NCBI RefSeq assembly: GCF_037031285.1
Contig: NZ_JAYEZO010000001.1
Coordinates: 496,001-560,000, forward strand
Reading direction: 5' to 3'
DNA from: Halobellus sp. LT62
Lineage (GTDB): Archaea; Halobacteriota; Halobacteria; Halobacteriales; Haloferacaceae
DNA: 64,000 nucleotides
Part shown: positions 43,017-51,275 of the stretch, piece after piece
Position numbering within the stretch: position 1 is the first letter of the stretch
Layout: every line of letters starts with the position of its first letter
The notes under the pieces: model-generated
The model's database searches: none
The model's input: only the letters and a program-made list of their open reading frames with translations
Told to the model about the DNA's origin: nothing
Translations under genes and position numbers: made by a program

Positions 43017-43416
43017 CGGGCCCGGCCGTCGTCCCTCGGTCGGGTTCGATCCGTTCTCGATGGCGTACAGTCGGCACCCGCAGCGGCCGCGACGTCCCGT
43101 CTCAGCGCCCCGTTTCGGTCGCCCGGACGTCTGACCGCGCTCGTCCCCGCGTCGACGTGCCGAGCCTCACCGCGTTTGCAAGGCTGCAGCCATCGGTCGC
43201 ACGCTGACGTTCGATCAGATGCAACAACAGTTGCAAACGCGGTGAGACCGCGGCCCGACGCGGAGTGATCCTCACGTCACGGGGGCGTTGGCCGCGGGTT
43301 GGTACATAAACGTTCGTCGCCGGTGCGGTCGTCGCCGCTTTCGACCCGGTTCGACGTTCCGGGGGAGGCCGCCGGAACCCCCGCGCTTTTGCTCGTGCCG
43401 TCCCGAGGGGACCCCG
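43017..43416. other. Intergenic region holding palindromic element C
   Basis: A 400-bp gap between the MFS gene and the glycosyltransferase. The palindromic element occupies 43166-43246. A GCTTTTGC stretch at about 43385 is 28 bp before the glycosyltransferase ATG and may be its TATA box. GTACATAAACG near 43303 is another candidate. I see no gene in it. Confidence 0.55.
43166..43246. repeat. Palindromic element, copy C
   Basis: An 81-bp element whose outer arms (43166-43181 and 43231-43246) are perfectly complementary over 16 bp, reading CTCACCGCGTTTGCAA. The inner part pairs CATC-GGTCG with CGATC-A-GATG (one bulged A and one G-T) around a loop with ACGCTG. Only the GCGTTTGCAA part of the arm is shared with copies A and B; the arm end differs on both sides together. 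Confidence 0.85.
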
Positions 43417-44562
43417 ATGGAGTACGTGCAATCGCGGGTGACGACGCTCCACGACCTCGTCGACCCGCTGCCGACCGCGCCGACCGACCGGACGGCGGTC
43501 GTCGTGCCGGTAGCCGAGCGCGAGTTCGAGACGCCCGCCGCAACCCGGGTGTTCCGCGTTCTGGAAGGTCTCGACCCCGCTCGGGTCGTCGTTCCGCTTC
43601 GTGCGACTCCCGACCGTATCGGGCCCGTCCACGAGTGGCTCTCCGGGTTCGACCTCGACCTCGATCTGCTGTGGTGTGACGGATCGCGAGTCGCGTCGCT
43701 GCTGTCTGACGTCGGTCTCGACGGCGAACGCGGCAAGGGTCGCGACGTGTGGCTCGGTCTCGGTCGCGCGGCCGACGAGGAGTTCGTGGTCGTTCACGAC
43801 GCCGACACGGTGACGTACGACGAGTCGTTCGTTCGACGGCTGCTGTTTCCCCTCACGCGCGGCTACGACTTCTCGAAGGGCTACTACGCCCGGGTCGAGG
43901 ACGGCCGCCTCTACGGGCGGCTCTTCCGACTCTTCTACGCCCCGCTGGTCCGAGCGCTCGTCGACGCCAACCCCGATCCGTACCTCAAATACCTCGACGC
44001 GTTCCGATACGCGCTCGCGGGGGAGTTCGCGGCGACGGCCGAGACCGCCCGCCGTCTCCGCCCGCCTCGGAAGTGGGGGCTCGAAGTCGGGACGCTCGGC
44101 GACGCGTTCGACGTTGCCGGCTTCGACGGCACCGCACAGGTCGACCTCGGCGTCTACGAACACGACCACCGCGCGGTCGGCGGGTCGACGGGGCTCTCGG
44201 ATATGAGCCGCTCCGTCGGTGAAACGCTTCTACGAGGCGTCCTCGAACACGGCGTCGACGTCGACTTCGCGACGCTCCGAGAGCGCTATCGGGACGCGGC
44301 GGAGACCCTCGTCGAGCAGTACGCGCTGGACGCGGCGTTCAACGACCTCGAATTCGATCGGGAGCACGAACGCTCACAGGTGGCGGCGTACGCCGATGCG
44401 ATCACGAAGCCGTCGCCGACTGACAATCGACTGCCGGCGTGGAACGAGACGCCGCTCTCGGCGGACGCGCTCGCGGCCGCGGCCGCGGCCGACGTCGACG
44501 AAGCGACGAATACGAGACACGGCGGCATCGCCGCCGCCGACGCGGGGGGCTTCGGCGAATGA
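43417..44562 (+). CDS. GT81/GpgS-like glycosyltransferase
   Basis: A 381-aa GT-A-fold enzyme. The metal-binding DAD is at residues 128-130 (VVHDADTVTYDESFV), followed by FSKGYYARVEDGRLYGRLFRLFYAPLVRAL, which recalls glucosyl-3-phosphoglycerate synthases and related GT81 enzymes. ALAGEFAATAE and KWGLEVGTLGDAF are also in the usual order. It might make a glucosylglycerate-type compatible solute or another glycoside. An Ala-rich tail ends the protein. Its stop overlaps the next gene as ATGA. Confidence 0.85.
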   Translation: MEYVQSRVTTLHDLVDPLPTAPTDRTAVVVPVAEREFETPAATRVFRVLEGLDPARVVVPLRATPDRIGPVHEWLSGFDLDLDLLWCDGSRVASLLSDVGLDGERGKGRDVWLGLGRAADEEFVVVHDADTVTYDESFVRRLLFPLTRGYDFSKGYYARVEDGRLYGRLFRLFYAPLVRALVDANPDPYLKYLDAFRYALAGEFAATAETARRLRPPRKWGLEVGTLGDAFDVAGFDGTAQVDLGVYEHDHRAVGGSTGLSDMSRSVGETLLRGVLEHGVDVDFATLRERYRDAAETLVEQYALDAAFNDLEFDREHERSQVAAYADAITKPSPTDNRLPAWNETPLSADALAAAAAADVDEATNTRHGGIAAADAGGFGE

Positions 44563-45035
44563 CGACGGAACTCCAGACCGACGAACTGGCGGGCGTCGTC
44601 GGCCTCTTCGGCACGCTCACGCCCGAGGAGACGGCGCGGGCGCTCGACGAACTGGCGTTCAAGCAGGGCGGGGGAATCGACGAGTCGGTGTCCTCGGCGG
44701 CCATCGCGGACGCGATCGACGCCTACGCGCTCGTCAGGTACGAACGCGACGGCGAGACGCTTCTCGCCCCCGGTCCGACGGCGTTCCCGACGCTGCCCGA
44801 GAACGCCGAGGACCTACCGCACATCCTCGATATCCCCGAGCGCGATGTCGACCGGGAGGCCGCGGCCGACGCGGTCGCGAAGCGACTCAGAGCGGAGGCG
44901 GCACGCGCCGTCGACGCGGGCGACGAGTCGTCGATGCGGGACCTCCTCGACGTGACGTACGACGTGGCGGTGTGGTCCGATGCGGTCGCCGTCGACGACG
45001 TGCGATCTCGGCTGGCTGACGCGCTCGAAGCGTGA
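44559..45035 (+). CDS. DUF7109-like haloarchaeal protein
   Basis: A 158-aa acidic, mostly helical protein starting with TDELAGVVGLFGTLTPEETARALDELAF. I recall this pattern as DUF7109, but the identification is from memory. The ATG overlaps the glycosyltransferase stop by four bases, so the proteins are co-translated and possibly partners. No catalytic motif is visible. Confidence 0.72.
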   Translation: MTTELQTDELAGVVGLFGTLTPEETARALDELAFKQGGGIDESVSSAAIADAIDAYALVRYERDGETLLAPGPTAFPTLPENAEDLPHILDIPERDVDREAAADAVAKRLRAEAARAVDAGDESSMRDLLDVTYDVAVWSDAVAVDDVRSRLADALEA

Positions 45036-45097
45036 CTCCTCGTTCTCTCGGCGTGAACTCCCGCGCTCTCGAATCCTTCACGAACCCTCAGCACACA

Positions 45098-45104
45098 GTA
45101 TAAG
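45098..45104 (+). promoter_or_regulatory. TATA-like box of the Nudix gene
   Basis: GTATAAG about 32 bp before the ATG at 45133. Confidence 0.4.
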
Positions 45105-45132
45105 CCCCTTCAGGTCCTACGTCTCCGCGAAT

Positions 45133-45732
45133 ATGGATCTCTCGCGGGTGGCAACCCACGCACCGAACGCGGTCGACGGTGCGGGCCAGCAGGCGGCGGT
45201 TCTCGCGCCCATCCTCGAACGGGGCGGTGAGCCGTATATCCTCTTTACGCGCCGCGCCGACCACCTCGGCGAGCATCCGGGGCAGATGAGCTTTCCGGGC
45301 GGGTCGCGAGAATCCGTCGACGCCGATCTGTGCGCGACGGCGCTCCGCGAGGCCGACGAGGAGATCGGGCTGCGGGCCGATGAGGCGCGGGTCATCGGTC
45401 GCATCGATGACATCCAAACGGTCACCGATTACGCCGTTCGCCCGTACGTCGCGCGCGTCCCCGACCGCGAGTACGATCCCGACGAGCGCGAGGTCGCAGA
45501 AGTCGTCGCGCTCTCGGTGGCCGAACTCACGGACCTCGACAACTACGAGTCCGAGCGGCGCGAGCACCCGACCTACGGCGCGCGCCGGATCCACTTCTTC
45601 CACGTCGACGGCTACACCGTCTGGGGCGCGACGGGCGTGATGCTGCTGCAACTGCTCGAGCTGACGACCGACTGGGCCGTTCCCGACGAGCCGGACCGCG
45701 TGGTCGACCCCGACGCGGAACTGCCGGTGTGA
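45133..45732 (+). CDS. Nudix hydrolase, CoA pyrophosphatase-like
   Basis: A 199-aa Nudix enzyme. The box is SFPGGSRESVDADLCATALREADEEIGL with the READEEIGL core, and the preceding TRRADHLGEHPGQMSFPGG is the signature of the CoA-diphosphatase (UPF0035) subfamily. It should cleave CoA or a related nucleotide. The first Glu position of the classical Nudix box is replaced, as in many members of this subfamily. The start is chosen from the TATA spacing. Confidence 0.9.
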   Translation: MDLSRVATHAPNAVDGAGQQAAVLAPILERGGEPYILFTRRADHLGEHPGQMSFPGGSRESVDADLCATALREADEEIGLRADEARVIGRIDDIQTVTDYAVRPYVARVPDREYDPDEREVAEVVALSVAELTDLDNYESERREHPTYGARRIHFFHVDGYTVWGATGVMLLQLLELTTDWAVPDEPDRVVDPDAELPV

Positions 45733-45762
45733 AGGGGCGATCGCTGCCTACCCGTCGGCTAC

Positions 45763-46191
45763 CTATTCGTCGTCGCCGCGCTTGGGGATCTCCACTTCGA
45801 GCGTTCCGGACTCGGTGACCGTCGCCGAAGCGTGTTCGGGGTCGACCGCGACGCCCTCCGGAAGCGGCACCGCGCCGTCTAGGGAGAGCCCGCGGCCGGG
45901 AAATCGCATCTCGAACCCCTCGTGGAACTCGCGGAAGCGATCGACTATCACGCGTACCTCGTTGTCGACGAAACGCACCTGCACGTCCTTCTGGCGCACG
46001 CCCGGCGCGTCGAAGACGACGAGGAACGCCTCGTCGCTCTCCAGTAAGTCGTACGGCAGCGGTGTCCGTTCTTGGAACCGCGCGACGCCGCGGCCGACGC
46101 GTTCGAGTGCGTTGTTCGCGATCGTCTCGCCGAGCTCCTTCAGTCGGCGCGGGGCGTCTTCGGGGGCGATGATCTGGTCGTGCTTGGTCAT
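45763..46191 (-). CDS. Hsp20/alpha-crystallin-family protein
   Basis: A 142-aa small heat-shock protein-like chaperone. The alpha-crystallin domain spans about residues 45-138, with FLVVFDAPGVRQKDVQVRFVDNEVRVIV and LPEGVAVDPEHASATVTESGTLEVEIPK. The N-terminal arm is short and amphipathic. The usual C-terminal IxI motif is not evident. The ATG overlaps the stop of the upstream microprotein gene (ATGA). Confidence 0.88.
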   Translation of the reverse strand: MTKHDQIIAPEDAPRRLKELGETIANNALERVGRGVARFQERTPLPYDLLESDEAFLVVFDAPGVRQKDVQVRFVDNEVRVIVDRFREFHEGFEMRFPGRGLSLDGAVPLPEGVAVDPEHASATVTESGTLEVEIPKRGDDE

Positions 46192-46346
46192 AGCTCGATT
46201 GCCTCCAAACTCTCCGTCCCCCGGCAGTACGGGCAGACGAAGTCCGCGACGCCGACGTCCTCGGGCATATCGTAGGTGTAGTGCAACTCGAACATATCCA
46301 TCTCGCACTCGTCGTCGGTGCAGCGTACTTCGAGCGTCGTGGGCAT
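46188..46346 (-). CDS. DUF7559-like CxxC microprotein
   Basis: A 52-aa protein. Cys pairs CTDDEC near the N-terminus and CPYCRG near the C-terminus suggest one zinc site. It starts MPTTLEVRCTDDECEMDMFE. The name DUF7559 is from memory. It overlaps the Hsp20 gene by four bases, so both are translated together, and lies downstream of the trp cluster. A longer start at 46394 gives a basic, unlikely N-terminus. Confidence 0.78.
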   Translation of the reverse strand: MPTTLEVRCTDDECEMDMFELHYTYDMPEDVGVADFVCPYCRGTESLEAIEL

Positions 46347-46403
46347 ATCCGCGGGTTGGCCCGCCACGCTCATAAGCGCGCGGGCTCGGGACAAAGAGGA
46401 GTG

Positions 46404-47198
46404 TTAGGCTTCGAGTCCGAGGCCCGCCGTGCCGATCGCGGCGTCGACGTCGTCGTCGTCGTGGACGATGGCGCTGACCGCGCGGGTGATCGCCTCGGGC
46501 TCTTCGTGCTGGAAGATCGATCGACCCATCGAGACGCCGGCGGCCCCGGCGTCCATCGCGCCGCGGACCATCTCGACGGTATCGCGGTCGGTGCCGCGGC
46601 TGCCGCCGGCGATGACGACCGGCAGGCGGGTCGCCGCACAGACGCGCTCGAAGGAGTCGGCGTCGCCGGAGTAGGCGGTCTTGACGACGTCCGCACCGAG
46701 TTCCTCGGCGATGCGGACGGCGTGAGCGAGGCTGTCGGCGTCGTGTTCGTCGATGCCCGGACCGCGCGCGTAGCTCATCGCGAGCACCGGAACCCCGAAT
46801 TGGTGGGCGGTCTCGGTCAGATCGCCGAGCTCGGTCAACTGGTCGGGCTCGTGGTCACTGCCGACGTTGATGTGGAACGAGACGGCGTCCGCGCCCGCCC
46901 GCAGCGCCTCCTCTACTGTCCCCGTCCGCCGCTTGTCGTTCGAGTCGGGGCCGATCGAGGTCGATCCGTTGAGGTGGACGATGTAGCCCTTGTCGTTCTT
47001 GTTCGGGTGCACGCGCGGAGCGACGCCCTTCTGCGTGAGGACGGCGTCCGCGCCGCCGCGGGTGATCGAGTCGACGGTCGATTCGATGTCGACGAGCCCC
47101 GTTACGGGCCCGAGTGTGATGCCGTGGTCCATCGGGACGACGAGGTATCGCCCCCCTGTCGAGATGCGGCGGAGCCGCGCGGAGAGTCCTGCGTTCAT
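46404..47198 (-). CDS. 2-amino-3,7-dideoxy-D-threo-hept-6-ulosonate synthase
   Basis: A 264-aa class I aldolase-type TIM barrel, the first step of the archaeal route to 3-dehydroquinate used when erythrose-4-phosphate is lacking. Seen: LVVPMDHGITLGP, TQKGVAPRVHPNKNDKGYIVHLNGSTSIGPDSNDKR, the strand VLAMSYARGPG, DVVKTAYSGD with the expected Schiff-base Lys, and VIAGGSRGTD. It directly follows trpA, linking the start of aromatic synthesis to the tryptophan end. The fold also includes fructose-bisphosphate aldolases, but context favours this role. Confidence 0.9.
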   Translation of the reverse strand: MNAGLSARLRRISTGGRYLVVPMDHGITLGPVTGLVDIESTVDSITRGGADAVLTQKGVAPRVHPNKNDKGYIVHLNGSTSIGPDSNDKRRTGTVEEALRAGADAVSFHINVGSDHEPDQLTELGDLTETAHQFGVPVLAMSYARGPGIDEHDADSLAHAVRIAEELGADVVKTAYSGDADSFERVCAATRLPVVIAGGSRGTDRDTVEMVRGAMDAGAAGVSMGRSIFQHEEPEAITRAVSAIVHDDDDVDAAIGTAGLGLEA

Positions 47199-47225
47199 CG
47201 TGTGTTATCCTGTGGCAATCGGTGG

Positions 47226-48104
47226 TTATGTGCGTTCCGCTTGGGGCACACGTTGTTCGTACCCGCGCAGCGCTCCCCCCTTCAGCTCCCGGGCCTTCGA
47301 TTCGAGGCGTGAGGCGACGGTGTCCGCCGATTCGCCCGCCTCGGCTCCCTCGGCCACGATGTCGACGAGCGCGCTCCCGACGATGATCCCGTCCGCGCCG
47401 CCGGCGACGATTCGCTCGGCGTGCTCGCCCGTCTTGATCCCGAAGCCCACCGCCTTCGGCACGTCGTAGTCGGCGAGGCGGTCGAGACTCGCTTCGGTCT
47501 GCCCGGACACGTCGTCCTGTGCGCCGGTGACGCCCAAGCGCGCCTGCACGTAGACGTACCCCGACACCTGCGACATAATCCGCTCCAGCCGCTCCCCGCG
47601 CGTCGTCGGCGCGACGATGAACACGAGGTCGAGGCCGAACTCGTCGCAGGCCTCGCGGAGCGGGTCCGCCTCCTCGGCCGGGAGGTCGGGGACGACGAAC
47701 CCCGAGAGGCCGACCTCGGCGGCGCGCTCGACGAACGGACGCGGGCCGGGCTCCGAGCCGAATTGGTAGATGAGGTTGTAGTAGGTCATACAGACCAGCG
47801 GCACGTCGACGTCGAGGTCCTCGACGAACTCGAAGAACCGCTCGGGCGTCATTCCGCCCTCCAGCGCCCGCACGACGGCGCTCTGGATCGTCGGCCCCTC
47901 GGCGATCGGCTCCGAGAAGGGCAGCCCGAGTTCGATCACGTCGGCACCGCCGCGTTCGAGCGCTTCGACGTATTTCAACGAGGACTCGTAGTCGGGATCG
48001 CCCGCAGCGAGGTAGGGGACGAACGCCGGACCATCGGCAAAGGCCTCGGCGAGTTCCGGGTTTGCAGCCGTCCCGTTCGCGGCCGTCTCGTTCGCGTCGC
48101 CCAT
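47226..48104 (-). CDS. trpA: Tryptophan synthase alpha subunit
   Basis: A 292-aa TIM barrel that cleaves indole-3-glycerol phosphate and passes indole to TrpB. The catalytic region reads [22 protein letters not shown]58 matches Glu49 of Salmonella TrpA, while E69 stands where Asp60 is expected (the usual sequence is ADGP). [16 protein letters not shown] and [12 protein letters not shown] follow normally. The stop is 27 bp before the ADH synthase gene, and the gene lies one base after trpB. Confidence 0.94.
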   Translation of the reverse strand: MGDANETAANGTAANPELAEAFADGPAFVPYLAAGDPDYESSLKYVEALERGGADVIELGLPFSEPIAEGPTIQSAVVRALEGGMTPERFFEFVEDLDVDVPLVCMTYYNLIYQFGSEPGPRPFVERAAEVGLSGFVVPDLPAEEADPLREACDEFGLDLVFIVAPTTRGERLERIMSQVSGYVYVQARLGVTGAQDDVSGQTEASLDRLADYDVPKAVGFGIKTGEHAERIVAGGADGIIVGSALVDIVAEGAEAGESADTVASRLESKARELKGGALRGYEQRVPQAERT

Positions 48105-48105
48105 C

Positions 48106-49404
48106 TCAGAACCCCCCCGAGAACTCCGAGAGCGACGGTGCGGCCTCGATGTCGCGCTTCTCGGTCTCCTCGATCACGGTTTCGAGGTCCTTGTCGCCGC
48201 GCCCGGAGACGTTCACGAGGACGACGTCGCCGAGGTCCTCGTAGTTGTTCTCCAAGTAGCCGAACGCGTGCGCCGACTCCAGCGCGGGGATGATTCCCTC
48301 TAACTGTGAGAGCCGGTGGAACGCTTCCAACGCGCCGTCGTCGTCGACGTTGACCGCGTTTACCCGGCCGTCGTCGACGAGCTGTGCGAGCTCGGGGCCG
48401 ACGCCCGCGTAGTCGAGTCCGGCGGAGACGCTGTGGCTCTCCATAATCTGGCCGTCGGCGTCTTGGAGGATCTTGGTGCGCGCGCCGTGGAGGACGCCCT
48501 CACCCCCGGTCGACAGCGACGCCGAGTTCGGTGCGACGCCCGCCTCCTCGTCGACCGACAGGCTGGAGCCGCCCGCTTCGACGGCGTAGAGGTCGACGCC
48601 CGCGTCGTCTCGCGGCTCGCCGCCGCTCGACCCGTCCGCGGAACGAGGTTCCGCGTCGTCGACGAAGTGCGCGAACGCGCCCATCGTGTTCGAGCCGCCC
48701 CCCGCGCACGCGAGAACGGAATCGGGCAGACCGCCCGTCTTCTCGCGGAGCTGCTCGCGGGCCTCCTCGGAGATGACCGCTTGGAAGTCCCGCACCATCG
48801 CCGGGAACGGGTGCGGCCCGACGACCGAGCCGATGACGTAGTGGGTGTCCTCGACGTTCGTCGCCCAGTCGCGCATCGTCTCCGAGATCGCCTCCTTCAG
48901 CGTGCCGCGGCCGGTCGTCACCGGATTTACCTCGGAGCCGTTGAGCCGCATCCGGAAGACGTTGGGACGCTGGCGGTTGATGTCGGTCTCGCCCATGTAT
49001 ATCTCACAGGGCATATCGAGGTGCGCCGCCGCCATCGCGGTCGCCGTGCCGTGCTGGCCCGCGCCCGTCTCGGCGACGATCCGCTCTTTGCCCATATATT
49101 TCGCCAAGAGCACCTGCCCGAGCGCGTTGTTGAGCTTGTGCGCGCCGCCGTGGACGAGGTCTTCGCGCTTCAGGTAGACGTCCGTCCCGTACCGGTCCGA
49201 GAGTCGCTCGGCGTACTGCGTCGGGGTCGGTCGCCCGCCGAAGTCACGGAGTCGCGCCCGAAAGTCGTCCATAAAGCCGTCTTCGTTCTCCAGTACGTAT
49301 CGCTCGTAGGCGTCGGTCAGCTCCTCGATCGCCGGCATCAACGCCTCGGGTACGTACTGTCCGCCGTACTCGCCGAATTTCCCGTCCGCGTATGTCTGTG
49401 TCAT
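48106..49404 (-). CDS. trpB: Tryptophan synthase beta subunit
   Basis: A 432-aa PLP enzyme joining indole and serine to tryptophan. K90 in [12 protein letters not shown] is the PLP lysine, [13 protein letters not shown] is the substrate loop, and [12 protein letters not shown] binds the PLP phosphate. An acidic Ser/Gly-rich insertion around residues 250-265 ([13 protein letters not shown]) is a surface loop. Start and ribosome region are made of a 21-bp tandem repeat shared with the end of trpC. Confidence 0.95.
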   Translation of the reverse strand: MTQTYADGKFGEYGGQYVPEALMPAIEELTDAYERYVLENEDGFMDDFRARLRDFGGRPTPTQYAERLSDRYGTDVYLKREDLVHGGAHKLNNALGQVLLAKYMGKERIVAETGAGQHGTATAMAAAHLDMPCEIYMGETDINRQRPNVFRMRLNGSEVNPVTTGRGTLKEAISETMRDWATNVEDTHYVIGSVVGPHPFPAMVRDFQAVISEEAREQLREKTGGLPDSVLACAGGGSNTMGAFAHFVDDAEPRSADGSSGGEPRDDAGVDLYAVEAGGSSLSVDEEAGVAPNSASLSTGGEGVLHGARTKILQDADGQIMESHSVSAGLDYAGVGPELAQLVDDGRVNAVNVDDDGALEAFHRLSQLEGIIPALESAHAFGYLENNYEDLGDVVLVNVSGRGDKDLETVIEETEKRDIEAAPSLSEFSGGF

Positions 49405-49466
49405 CGTGTTGAGTCGGTGTGTTATCGTGTTGAGTCGGTGAGTTACCGTGTTGAATCGACGTGTTC
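49404..49466. repeat. Three-unit 21-bp tandem repeat joining trpC and trpB
   Basis: Units at 49404-49424, 49425-49445 and 49446-49466. The first two differ at one base; the third differs at five and encodes the last codons of TrpC. On the coding strand each unit contains GACTCAACACG or a close variant followed by TAA, TAA or the ATG of trpB. The array therefore includes the trpC stop and ends one base into the trpB start codon. Confidence 0.85.
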
Positions 49467-50258
49467 CGCCTGTGGTTTCCCGTCTGCGGCCCCCGCCGTC
49501 AGTCGTTCGGTGTTCGATTCGACGTCGCCGTCCATAATCGCAGTCCCGATCAGGAGCGCGTCCGCGCCCGCCGCGCGCATCCGCCGGACGTCCTCGACCG
49601 TCGAGACGCCGCTCTCGGCGAGGAGGGTCACGTCGTCGGGGACGCCGGGAGCGATCTCCTCGAAGGTCGCGAGATCGACCTCCAGTTTCCCTAAGTCGCG
49701 GTTGTTGACGCCGATGATTTCGGCACCAACGTCGATCGCGCGCTCCAGTTCCTCGCGCGTGTGGACCTCGACGAGCGGTTGGAAGCCCCGTTCGCGGGCG
49801 GCCTCGTACAGCGTCGCCAGCGAGTCGGTCCCCGCCTCGTCGAGAAAGCGCGCGATGAGCAGGATCAGATCGGACTCGACCGCGTCGAGTTGCGCTTCGC
49901 GGACGACGAAATCCTTCCTGAGGACGGGGACGTCGACCGCCTCTCGGACCCGCCGCAGGTTCTCCGCCGACCCGCCGAAGTGCTCGGGTTCGGTGAGCAC
50001 CGACAGCGCGGTCGCGCCGCCGGCGACCATCTGTTCGGCGAGATCGACCGCGTCGTCGGTCCGCTCGCCGTCGGTCGTCGGACTCGTCGGTTTCACTTCC
50101 GCGACGACTGGCACGCGACCCGCCGCCTCGGTCGCCGCGACGGCCTCGGGGAACGAGCGCGCGTCGACGTCGACCCGCGTCTCGCCGCCGGGTCGCTCGC
50201 GCGCCGCCGCGAGGATCGATCGCACCGCGGGGGCAAGTTCCCCCTCATTAGCGTTCAT
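49443..50258 (-). CDS. trpC: Indole-3-glycerol-phosphate synthase
   Basis: A 271-aa (beta/alpha)8 enzyme. Expected residues are [11 protein letters not shown] (catalytic Lys), LRKDFVV (Lys), [29 protein letters not shown] (Asn) and LLAESGVST (Glu/Ser). It begins the trpCBA operon; trpD, E, F and G are not in the window, as in Haloferax where trpDFEG is a separate operon. An ACATAAGG stretch 30 bp upstream may be the operon TATA box. The C-terminus EHVDSTR is the source unit of the downstream tandem repeat. Confidence 0.95.
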   Translation of the reverse strand: MNANEGELAPAVRSILAAARERPGGETRVDVDARSFPEAVAATEAAGRVPVVAEVKPTSPTTDGERTDDAVDLAEQMVAGGATALSVLTEPEHFGGSAENLRRVREAVDVPVLRKDFVVREAQLDAVESDLILLIARFLDEAGTDSLATLYEAARERGFQPLVEVHTREELERAIDVGAEIIGVNNRDLGKLEVDLATFEEIAPGVPDDVTLLAESGVSTVEDVRRMRAAGADALLIGTAIMDGDVESNTERLTAGAADGKPQAEHVDSTR

Positions 50259-50284
50259 CTATGTTCATTAACGGACTCTTTTGC

Positions 50285-50292
50285 ACATAAGG
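50285..50292 (-). promoter_or_regulatory. TATA-like box of the trpCBA operon
   Basis: On the minus strand CCTTATGT, about 30 bp before the trpC ATG. Confidence 0.4.
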
Positions 50293-50373
50293 CTTGCGCG
50301 TCGAGATCGGAGGCAGCGGTGACACACCGTGCGCGCTGAGAAGGTTGAAGTCCGATCCGGCGGAAGCCGGAGT

Positions 50374-50835
50374 ATGGACGCCTCTGACGTCGGCATCTTC
50401 GCTCGCGAGTCGGAGCTGTTGGATCGAGCGGTCGAAATCGGCGTGGCGAGCGGCCGCGTCGTCGGCGTGTCGTTTCCGGCGTCGCTACCGGCCGACGCCG
50501 AGACCGACCATCCGCTGCTCGATCGCGTTTTCGCGTATCTCGACGGCGAATCGGACCACTTCGACGACGTCGAGGTGGCGCTCACGGTCCCGACCGACCA
50601 GCGCCGCGTGCTGGACGCCGTCCGCAACGTTCCCTACGGCGAGACTGTCTCGCTCGACCGGGTGGCTCGAATGGCCGGACTCGACCCGGACGAGACTGGG
50701 GACGTCGAGACGGCGCGAAGGGCCCTCGCGGAGAATCCGATCCCGCTGTTCGTCCCCGATCACCGCGTCCGCGACGCGCCCGGCGGTGCACCGGACGCTG
50801 TGGCGAGACGGTTGCGAGCGCTCGAGGCTGACTGA
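50374..50835 (+). CDS. MGMT-like protein lacking the active-site Cys
   Basis: A 153-aa protein with the DNA-binding winged-helix domain of O6-alkylguanine-DNA alkyltransferases: QRRVLDAVRNVPYGETVSLDRVARMAG, then ARRALAENPIPLFVPDHRV. In active enzymes the last part is PCHRV; here D129 replaces the Cys, so methyl transfer is not possible. That resembles alkyltransferase-like proteins, which bind O6-alkylguanine and hand it to repair. The N-terminal half is acidic and short. The ATG at 50374 is used; upstream codons are basic. Confidence 0.85.
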   Translation: MDASDVGIFARESELLDRAVEIGVASGRVVGVSFPASLPADAETDHPLLDRVFAYLDGESDHFDDVEVALTVPTDQRRVLDAVRNVPYGETVSLDRVARMAGLDPDETGDVETARRALAENPIPLFVPDHRVRDAPGGAPDAVARRLRALEAD

Positions 50836-50873
50836 CCCCGGCTGCGACTCGGGGAGCGCTCGGACGTGAGCGA

Positions 50874-51221
50874 TCAGCGCTGTTGCGGCCGGGAACCGCG
50901 ACGCAGGTAGAAGTACCCGACGAAGCCGACGAGGAAGAACGCTGTCGCCGCCAGTGCGGCGGTACCAAAGCCAGGGAGCAACCCGAGCACCTGCGCGACG
51001 GCAGCGATGACGAACGCGCCGGCGGTCAGACGGACGATTCGCTCGTCGTCCGACGCCGAGCGGCTCGTGTAGACGACGTACCCGAAGACCGCTGAGACGA
51101 TCGCGAATCCGAAGTCAGCGGCCCGGGAGACGATCGGGTTCCCGGTGAGGATCGACGCGACGAGCAACACGAGATAGCCGATGAGTACCGACTGGAGTAT
51201 CGACCGCGAGCGAAATTCCAT
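50874..51221 (-). CDS. Small membrane protein of unknown function
   Basis: A 115-aa protein with four predicted membrane helices (about residues 9-26, 33-52, 65-82 and 88-107) and basic ends. I do not recognise the family. It lies downstream of the CPBP protease gene on the same strand, with a 54-bp gap. Confidence 0.65.
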   Translation of the reverse strand: MEFRSRSILQSVLIGYLVLLVASILTGNPIVSRAADFGFAIVSAVFGYVVYTSRSASDDERIVRLTAGAFVIAAVAQVLGLLPGFGTAALAATAFFLVGFVGYFYLRRGSRPQQR

Positions 51222-51275
51222 ACGCTCTCAGGTCCCCGGAGCGGCAAAAAGCATCGGTTCGGCTTCCCACCGACC

